Assembly: GCA_963931925.1 (NCBI GenBank)
Contig: OZ007580.1
Span: 7,818,134-7,882,133 of the forward strand
DNA: 64,000 nucleotides
Source of the DNA: Onchidella celtica
Lineage: Eukaryota; Mollusca; Gastropoda; Systellommatophora; Onchidiidae
Direction: 5' to 3'
Below, in pieces: positions 57,181 to 64,000 of the stretch; the first letter of the stretch is position 1; the number at the start of each line of letters is the position of its first letter. Made by a program: the position numbers and the translations under genes. The notes below the pieces were generated by a model. The model was not told the origin of the DNA. It searched no databases and worked only from the letters and a program-made list of their open reading frames with translations.

Positions 57181-60100
57181 CTATTGTTTCTTCTTCTCAT
57201 TTGCTAGGTCTTGCCTCATTTTCTCAATGACTGGTTGAAACAAATCAAAGCAAAAGACACCAGTCTCATCAAAGAAATTTGCCACACATCTGGAAACAGA
57301 AACGGATCTTTCCTCATTTGTCTTGCCATCTGTATAGGACATGGTGAGGTGATAGGTATCATCATATCTGTAGGCAGAGAAAAAAAAAAGAACTTTATTG
57401 ATCTAGATCTATGCACCTTTAACCCAATACTGCCTAACCTACTTTCATAAGCCCCCCACCCCCTTTGTTTTCCTGCAAAGGAATACTGCTGTAATTTTGA
57501 AAAGACATGAGTTAACTCTCAGAAAATAAAATATAATGCCTTAGATGTGAATTTTTCAGTGTTGCTTTTTGTTTCTGCAGCATTATCACCATTTACCTGA
57601 TGTAAATCGATATCATTTGAAATCTATTTTATCCATCATCTCCCTGTTAAATTGTAAAGTGCTAAAAATGCCATGTTCACAAGCACAAACTGAACAATTT
57701 TCAAAGGCAGATAGATTTTTTTCTGTTTTCGCAAGGAAGAGGACCATAAAATATCATCTAAAATCATAATCAAGGTATTTCTGCTTTCAAGAAACTAGTT
57801 GCCTGGAATGCTTGGAAATACAACATGTATGTGTCAAACTTGGCATTTTACAGCACACTCAGCAGGCAGCAACCCCCTCCCTGCGCCACCTGCAGTTTTA
57901 ATGGTATATTGCAGCACAGTAGGACTAGGAGCTACTGTTTACCCTCGTCCTGCAGGAGGCTACTATATTGGCATCCTCGTGCAACATTCATTATTACAGA
58001 CATAGAACGGCTTCTCAAATATGCAGATGGCCCCTTTCTTCTTATTTCACATGTTAGACAACAACCAGCCAAATATTGTGGCTTACTTTTTGCAAACTGA
58101 GTCCTGCAGGAGGCCAATATATTGTATAGCAGCACTGCTCCTCATGTTCTGTTTATTCTGTTGTTGCCACTATAATTTTTTTCACACTAGTTTCACTTGT
58201 TTATCTACCCTGTCATCGCTATGATGTCTCACAAAGTGGTATCGTCCGATTACATTTATTACAATGCAACTGTTCGCAACTATTCGTCATACTCATGTAA
58301 TAGTACTGACGGTTTGAAGTTCGAACTCGGGAAAATCTTAGGGAAACTTGACTTTGATGCTGGCTGTCGTCTACATGTGAAATGAGAAGAAAGGGGCCAT
58401 CTGCGTATTTGAGAAGCCACTCTATGCCTGTAATAATGAATTCTGACTAGGGCATGCTGCATAAGGGCATATGTTGGTAGGTTTTTCATCAGGGAAAACT
58501 TGGAGAAAATGATTGACTTTTTGGTTGGTTGTTGTCTTTATTTGATGTGGTAATTCGAGAGAAATTGTGTTGCTTTGATTAAACTGCTTTCCAGTACATG
58601 TATGTACTCTACGAGCTGGAAATCAAATCTCTTGCTAAAGGTGTGCTAAGAAAACTAACATCATAGTATGTGGAAGCTTTACACAGTGGAGGACTGAGAA
58701 GGCAATGCCATGATACACGTGGTTAATAAATTAAGTGCCTGGCTTAAAAAATAATTTGTTCACGTGAATGGCCTGACTTAGGGACAAAAAAAGGGCAGAG
58801 CTCCTGGGAAAAGGTTAACATGTGTATTAAACAGCCTGTAAATGCAGAAAATTCTTGATTATGGGCCTATTTAGCAATAGAACTTACTGCATCTCATCAC
58901 AAGCACTTTATCTAAATATCATAGGGGTCACTTACGATTTATCCATCATTATTGTTGTTACTGCCTCCTAAAGTAAACATGATACACATGTTCACAAGGA
59001 CCCGACAGCCGAAGTTATCGGCAACACACGAAAGATCAGCTGACTGGCCGCTGGCTATCCCCGCACGGGGCATTAAGTGAATGAGTTTGCCCAACGCAGG
59101 ACGAGGGTTAAGTATTGATGTCTATCTGGAAAAACGTCACTACAGACTTTTCCCCTGGGGGCTAAGATACACACAATAAGCTATTCAGAAATAACATTAG
59201 TGTTACATTCTGAAAATACTGGAAGCATACAGGCTGAGAAAGTATCTCTGAGCAGTCAGCATCAGTCTTACACAAGGAAATGACCAATGTTTTATTTATG
59301 TATAAAAGATACCTGAAACTGATCCCCAAGGAAAGTGGGCAAAAACACCGTTTCACTTTTACATGGTTAGATGGGCATCATTTGCAGGATAATTTTTTTT
59401 CAATAACATACCTGTAAGTGATTCCTGACAAATTTGTCTGAACTTTTTTTTTGTCAATCGCAGTATGGATGTTTTCTTTAGATCTGCATTTCTATTGACA
59501 TACTCTGACGCCCTGGCAAAAGGTCTAATGTAATTCCAACACTGCAATGTCTCATTTTCAAATGTTAAGCACAGTTTATTATAGCCTTGATAGGAAATTC
59601 AAAGCCTGAAAGCAGGAGTGCATCTATTTTGCAGTCTTTCATATATGTCCTCACATGTGATCAAGTACAAGTAGGCCTTTCTGGCATGTGCAATTTTAGC
59701 ATCTTGAATTAGCTTCTGACCTCCGACTTGTAAAATTGTTTTCATTGGCATCAGGGACCTGTTAGAACTGTTCCAGGTTGGAAAATTTACATAATCATGT
59801 TCTTCATCAGAAGCAACCAAATTGGATACACATGTACTGAGGGACATTGTGTTCTACCAAGTCCAGGAAAAGCACAGATACTCTGATACTCAAGCAACTC
59901 AACGAGATTTCATTTTTTTCATGTGAAATTCTCACATCTACTTACTTGCGGAGAGAGGATGACAATGTCCACCGATTATCTGGTTCCATCATAGCTCTGT
60001 CCTGCTCAAGTGCAACAAGAAAAATACCTTTTTCTATGTAAGTGAGGTACACTGTGAGCACAGCCATAAGAATGAAGTATCTGTATGCAGGTTAGGGAAT

Positions 60101-61773
60101 CAACCACAATGACTGAAAATATCATCTTCAAGAGGAGTTTTATCCTGTTCTTGACTTTCTCTCACATTAATAAGCAGTAGAAAGCTCCCAGAGTATTATT
60201 TGAACCAAATCCTGACATCACAGATAATTGGGGCACAGTCTGAGCAAACATCATACCAATGTCCATTTTTTTTTTTTAAAGAGGTGACTTTATAAAATTG
60301 CTGTCTCTTTCTGGTAGAAGTTTTCAGTTTGACCATTTTCTAAAAATCAAGAATGGAGATGAATTCCAAAATAAAGAAAAAAATTGGGCATGGGAGTGCT
60401 TTTTTTTTTTTTTTTTGGCTTGTTTTTCATAATGTGAGAATTTCTAGTAAATAGTGGAATATTAGAAATTCCAGCTCTAAAATATTTCAGAGACTGAAAA
60501 CTTCTCAGAGAAAAAACAGTAAAAAGCTAAATGGGTGTAAAGCTAAATGCCCACTTTTCCTTTACCCATCAAAGGGAGGTCTTTGAAAATAACCTTAAAA
60601 ATATGAAAGAAGCCACATAATTATGGTCCTACAGAAGGAATAAAACTATAAGAATCCAGTACTTCATATTTTCTCTATTTGTGTCAGCACTGTGGTGGTG
60701 ATGTAACTGGGCTGCAATGACACTGAGGCAAATTTCCCAAAAATGGGATTAAAGAAGTATACAAAATACAAATACAAAAATATATGATGACAGATAACAA
60801 TCTATTTAACGATATATATAAAATATATTTTAAAAAAATAATAATCTCCTGTTTAATACAAGTAATAGTGAATTGTGCACCACTGTTATGGTATGAGACT
60901 GAAGTTGTTATGTTTCCTGAATTCTAACATATGACCTTACCCTTTATCATGAACACTGCCTTTGACATGAAGACTCTATATGGCTTAATATAGTAAAATT
61001 TGACTTTAAAGTGAATAAGCCTTTATTTCAAACCATGTCATGTAACATCACCTCTAGCAAATCATGCTAAGAAACCCTCATCATGCAGAATAGAAAAAGG
61101 ATACGAAATAACACAAATCATGAGGACAGATCTCGACTGGGGGAATGGGTATAGATAATCCCACACCAGGGCAAACACAGCAAAGCCTATGGCTATTGTG
61201 CAAACAAACAGGCGCCCATCCATCAGCTTGTGTGATTCTTTATAGCCAAGAATATCCACCAGCACCTAAAATAGAATTAAATTTATAAGAGATTAGTTTG
61301 CAAAATAAACAAAATGAAAAACAACTGATCCCAGTATGGGTACTACAGAAATGTGAGAAGTTTTCCATTAGATTTTAGAAGGAAATAATTAAAAATGTGT
61401 CAATTAAATTATTTCACAACACTCATACATTGAAAAAGCATCTATAGTAATCAGTATGTGGATCTCTCCTCACCATTTCACAAACCTTTACCAGGCCAAT
61501 AAATGAATAGATAAAAAGATTTTCATACCGAACTACTTTGCTGACAATAATTATGAAAAGCTCACCGCCACTGACTTTTGACATGCTGATGATGTTTATC
61601 ATATTAAAATAGATCGATAAACTGCTTAGGTTTTTCAAAGTGGATTTTGCACAGAACACATTAAAGAGCACAATAATGGCAATGAACACCTTTTTTGCAC
61701 CATCATCCAAGGCATTTTTCAGTGCACTGGAGTCCCACTTGTCAATTTTGACTGGTTTGTTGTCTGCCACATC
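57181..61773 (-). CDS. SPCS2: Signal peptidase complex subunit 2 (SPCS2), missing first exon
   Basis: SPCS2 is a two-pass ER membrane subunit of the signal peptidase complex, which cleaves signal peptides from secretory proteins. Four exons read in one frame: 61773-61690, 61265-61105, 60080-59946 and 57367-57181. They give DNKPVKIDKWDSSALKNALD, the first membrane segment (LFVCTIAIGFAVFALVWDYL), PFPQSRS, the second (SVLMICVISYFILMAVLTVY), EKGIFLVALEQD, RWTLSSSLRKYDDTYHLTMS and FFDETGVFCFDLFQPVIEKM, ending in NEKKKQ and a TAG stop. This matches human SPCS2 along its length. The 188 residues seen plus a short N-terminal exon fit the usual 226. Phases are 0, 0/2, 1/2 and 1. The donor after exon 61265-61105 (TTC then GTATCC) is weak but gives the exact homologous junction. 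The first exon lies beyond 61774, probably outside the window. Confidence 0.94.
57368..59945 (-). other. SPCS2: SPCS2 last intron with fold-back element
   Basis: The intron holds an inverted repeat (arms 57989-58070 and 58362-58438, about 80% matching, sharing AGATGGCCCCTTTCTTCT-like sequence) around a loop of about 290 bp. Within it CCTGCAGGAGGCTACTATAT and CCTGCAGGAGGCCAATATAT repeat at 57949 and 58103. GCAGGACGAGGGTTAA at 59096-59111 resembles the end of the piggyBac-type MITE at 42518. No coding sequence seen. Confidence 0.6.
60081..61104 (-). other. SPCS2: SPCS2 intron, no other feature seen
   Basis: AT-rich, with T and A runs (for example near 60402-60417). No transposon ends, RNA gene or extra exon was recognised. 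Flanked by GTATCC at the donor and CATACAG at the acceptor. Confidence 0.6.
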
Positions 61774-61787
61774 CTGCGAAACAAATA

Positions 61788-61885
61788 CAGTGGAGTACAT
61801 GTAAACCAAACTTTGGTAATTCAAAGTTTCTGCTAAATAGAGGTGATTTTGAAATGAGCTTGTTTTTTTCCTTCTTTACCTTATA
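61788..61885. repeat. Tigger-type MITE end fragment
   Basis: TA then CAGTGGAGTACATGTAAACC, followed by AACTTTGGTAATTCAAAG, TTCTGCTAAATAGAGGTG and TTTTGAAATGAG, matches the inverted right end of the MITE ending at 30374 nearly base for base. It lies 14 bp upstream (minus-strand sense) of the SPCS2 exon at 61773. The LINE copy follows immediately beyond. Confidence 0.75.
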
Positions 61886-61899
61886 CTGTATATATGGCC

Positions 61900-64000
61900 T
61901 TTAGCGTCTTTACAGACGGTCTTAGCAGCTAGAATATTCACTTTCACTTTGACTGACAGCTTCTCTCGTGGCTTATTCTACCAATGTTTGACCCGAGAGT
62001 GCGATGGCAGTGATTGCAGGTCAGTCTTTTGGGTTCACTTTGGCGAATGTTTTCATTCCGCCTCTGTCGTTTTGTCAGGTATGTTTCTTTTGCCTTGAAG
62101 TCTATTGCGAGCGTGCCACTGCGCAATTTTTGTCTCCATCTGCTTCGATCATTTGCAAGGTTCTCCCATTCATTGGGGTCGATGTTGAATGCTTTCATCG
62201 TGACCTTGCAAGTGTCTTTGAATCGCAGATGTGGCCTACCTCTGGGTCGGTTGCCAGTAGCAAGTTCCCCGTAGAGAATTTGTCTGGGGATGCGATCATT
62301 TTCCATACGGTGGAGATGTCCAAGCCACCGCAGTCTTTTTTTGCCTAGGAGAGCCTGAGTTGATGGAATGTTGGCTCGGCTCAGAACTTCGATATTTGAG
62401 ATCCTGTCTTGCCACTTGATCTTGAGAATTTTGCGTAGGCAGCGCAGGTGGAAGGAGTTGAGGGATCTTTCATGTTTGGAGTAGGTGGTCCATGTCTCTG
62501 AGCCATACAGCAGGGTGCTTAGGACGCAAGTTTGGTACACGAGTACCTTTGTTTTGATGGTCAGCTTGCTATTGTTCCACACCCTTTTTGAGAGTTTGCC
62601 AAAAGCTGTGGCCGCCTTTCCTATTCTGGCATTTATTTCAGTTGTTATGTCTGTGCTACCACTGATGGTTGAGCCTAGGTAGCAGAATTTTCCCACTTGC
62701 TCCAGAGGAGAGCCATTCAGCATGATTGGGTTGGGGTTTCTCAAGCCTTGCGTCAAAACTACAGTTTTTGAGACACTGATCCTTAGCATGAATTTGTCAC
62801 AGGCTTTGGCAAGGCTATTGATGAGAGCCTGGAGCGTGGTTTCATCGTGGGCCACGATTGCAGCATCATCTGCGAAGAGGAGCTCTTGTAACATAATATG
62901 CTCTGTACGAGATTTTGCTTTTAGTCTGGCAACATTAAAAATGGAGCCGTCCACTCTGGTGTTAATAAGTACTCCACCTGAACATTGACCAAAGGCATTC
63001 TTGAGTAGGGCTGCAAAATATATACCAAATAAGGTAGGAGCAAGAACACATCCCTGCTTCACACCGCTGTTTACAGCAAATGAATTGGATGTGCAGCCTT
63101 CAAAGTTGACACATGCCCTCATGTCAGTGTGGAAGGATGCAATAAGTTTTAGCAATGTTGGTGGACAGCCTATGGATTTAAGGACTGCATACAGGCCAGA
63201 TCGGCTTACGGTGTCGAAAGCCTTTGTTAGGTCCACAAAGCATGTTATAAGCGGCCTGTTTTGTTCTTTACATTTTTCTTGGATTTGCCGAAGTGCAAAT
63301 ATCATGTCAATAGTTGATCGTTTGCTTCGAAAGCCACATTGTGTTTCTGGTAAGACTTTTTCCGCCAGTTGTTGAAGGCGGCAGAGGATGACGCGAGCAA
63401 AAGCCTTTCCAGTAATGCTGAGGAGGGATATGCCTCGATAGTTGTTGCAGTCGCCTTTGTCTCCTTTGTTCTTGTAAAGTGTGACAATTTTGGCGTCTCT
63501 CATATCATGTGGTATCACGCCTTCTTTCCAACACTGCAGTAACAGATTATACAGGTGTGGTAATAGTGGGCCTTTTAGGTCTTTTAATACCTCTGCAGGA
63601 ATGTTGTCACTTCCTGTGGCTTTTCCAGCAGACAGGTGGTCGATTGCATTGGAAAGCTCGACTAAGGAAGGTTCAGCGTCAAGTTCGGCCATTATTGGCA
63701 GTTTTTGGAGGTGTTCCTCAAAATCTGGTGGAATATTTTTCTCAGTTGAATACAACAGAGAGTAATGCTCTACCCACCTATTCAGTTGTTCATTTTTATC
63801 TGTGATGGGTTCACCATTTACAGACTTAAGTGGGGCGCTTTTGGTGATGATTGGCCCAAGAGCTACTTTCATCTGACTAAAGGCGGTTTTCATATCTCCC
63901 TTTTCATTTGCCTCTTGTATGCTGTTACACAAGTCTGTCCAGTATTTGTTGGCGCAACGTCTTACCTCCAGCTGAAGTTTAGCTTTTGCATTTTTCAAAC
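61900..64000 (-). mobile_element. Non-LTR retrotransposon (LINE), 5' part beyond window
   Basis: The minus-strand reverse transcriptase ORF and a short 3' tail lie here, and the 5' part extends past 64000. The 3' end cannot be placed exactly; it falls between the ORF stop and the MITE fragment near 61885. It sits in the SPCS2 intron upstream of the exon at 61773, in the same orientation as that gene. Confidence 0.85.
61944..63998 (-). CDS. LINE reverse transcriptase ORF with C2HC knuckle
   Basis: 684 codons are open without any stop. In order: an N-terminal helical stretch, LSAGKATGSDNIPAEVLK (RT motif 1), YKNKGDKGDCNNYRGISLL, ETQCGFRSKRSTIDMIFALR, FVDLTKAFDTVSR, SGVKQGCVLAPTLFGIYF, the catalytic LLFADDAAIVAH, YLGSTISGSTD, TLLYGSETW and RLRWLGHLHRM. 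A C-terminal Cys-x2-Cys-x12-His-x3-Cys knuckle (CNHCHRTLGSNIGRISHERS plus Cys) ends the protein. The listed start is only the first Met in the window; the frame likely continues upstream into an endonuclease. All catalytic motifs are intact, so this may be a young copy. Clade unresolved; clearly different from the LINE at 27956. Confidence 0.9.
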   Translation of the reverse strand: MKNAKAKLQLEVRRCANKYWTDLCNSIQEANEKGDMKTAFSQMKVALGPIITKSAPLKSVNGEPITDKNEQLNRWVEHYSLLYSTEKNIPPDFEEHLQKLPIMAELDAEPSLVELSNAIDHLSAGKATGSDNIPAEVLKDLKGPLLPHLYNLLLQCWKEGVIPHDMRDAKIVTLYKNKGDKGDCNNYRGISLLSITGKAFARVILCRLQQLAEKVLPETQCGFRSKRSTIDMIFALRQIQEKCKEQNRPLITCFVDLTKAFDTVSRSGLYAVLKSIGCPPTLLKLIASFHTDMRACVNFEGCTSNSFAVNSGVKQGCVLAPTLFGIYFAALLKNAFGQCSGGVLINTRVDGSIFNVARLKAKSRTEHIMLQELLFADDAAIVAHDETTLQALINSLAKACDKFMLRISVSKTVVLTQGLRNPNPIMLNGSPLEQVGKFCYLGSTISGSTDITTEINARIGKAATAFGKLSKRVWNNSKLTIKTKVLVYQTCVLSTLLYGSETWTTYSKHERSLNSFHLRCLRKILKIKWQDRISNIEVLSRANIPSTQALLGKKRLRWLGHLHRMENDRIPRQILYGELATGNRPRGRPHLRFKDTCKVTMKAFNIDPNEWENLANDRSRWRQKLRSGTLAIDFKAKETYLTKRQRRNENIRQSEPKRLTCNHCHRTLGSNIGRISHERSCQSK

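Overview
This is animal nuclear DNA. Coding sequence is split into short exons with GT-AG introns, sits in AT-rich DNA, and is surrounded by many kinds of transposable element. tRNA-derived SINEs, abundant TACATGTA-type motifs and the mix of LINE, Helitron, Tigger, MULE, piggyBac-like and hAT-like remnants suggest a marine invertebrate, probably a mollusc. That assignment is inference.

Two host genes can be read, and they converge. The plus strand (5214-39817) carries 24 phase-compatible exons of an EMSY orthologue (BRCA2-interacting transcriptional repressor). Its N-terminal ENT domain must lie upstream of the window. Several islands known from vertebrate EMSY are present in the right order. 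The reading frame then continues past the point where human EMSY ends, through a basic KRKRK patch into a complete bromodomain and a short terminal exon. The minus strand (61773 down to 57181) carries four exons of SPCS2, the signal peptidase complex 25 kDa subunit. They encode everything except about the first 40 residues, whose exon lies beyond the right edge.

Almost everything else is mobile DNA. 1-5213 holds a 133-bp tandem repeat, a 1.45-kb DNA transposon with 36-bp inverted ends, SINE pieces, and a stray near-identical copy of the end of EMSY exon 3. The EMSY introns hold hAT-like MITEs, several fold-back hairpins, a solo LTR, a Tigger-type MITE split by a 5'-truncated LINE, a THAP-bearing transposon remnant, a broken Helitron split by another solo LTR, and a piggyBac-like transposase stub.

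42411-49386 lies between the two genes and is a nested stack. A Tigger-like element contains a piggyBac-type MITE and a decayed two-exon transposase. The transposase intron holds a MULE with 8-bp target duplications, and the MULE is split by a solo LTR with 5-bp target duplications. 49387-57180 shows no recognisable gene and may include long 3' UTRs. The right end is a LINE with a 684-residue open reverse transcriptase frame running off the window.
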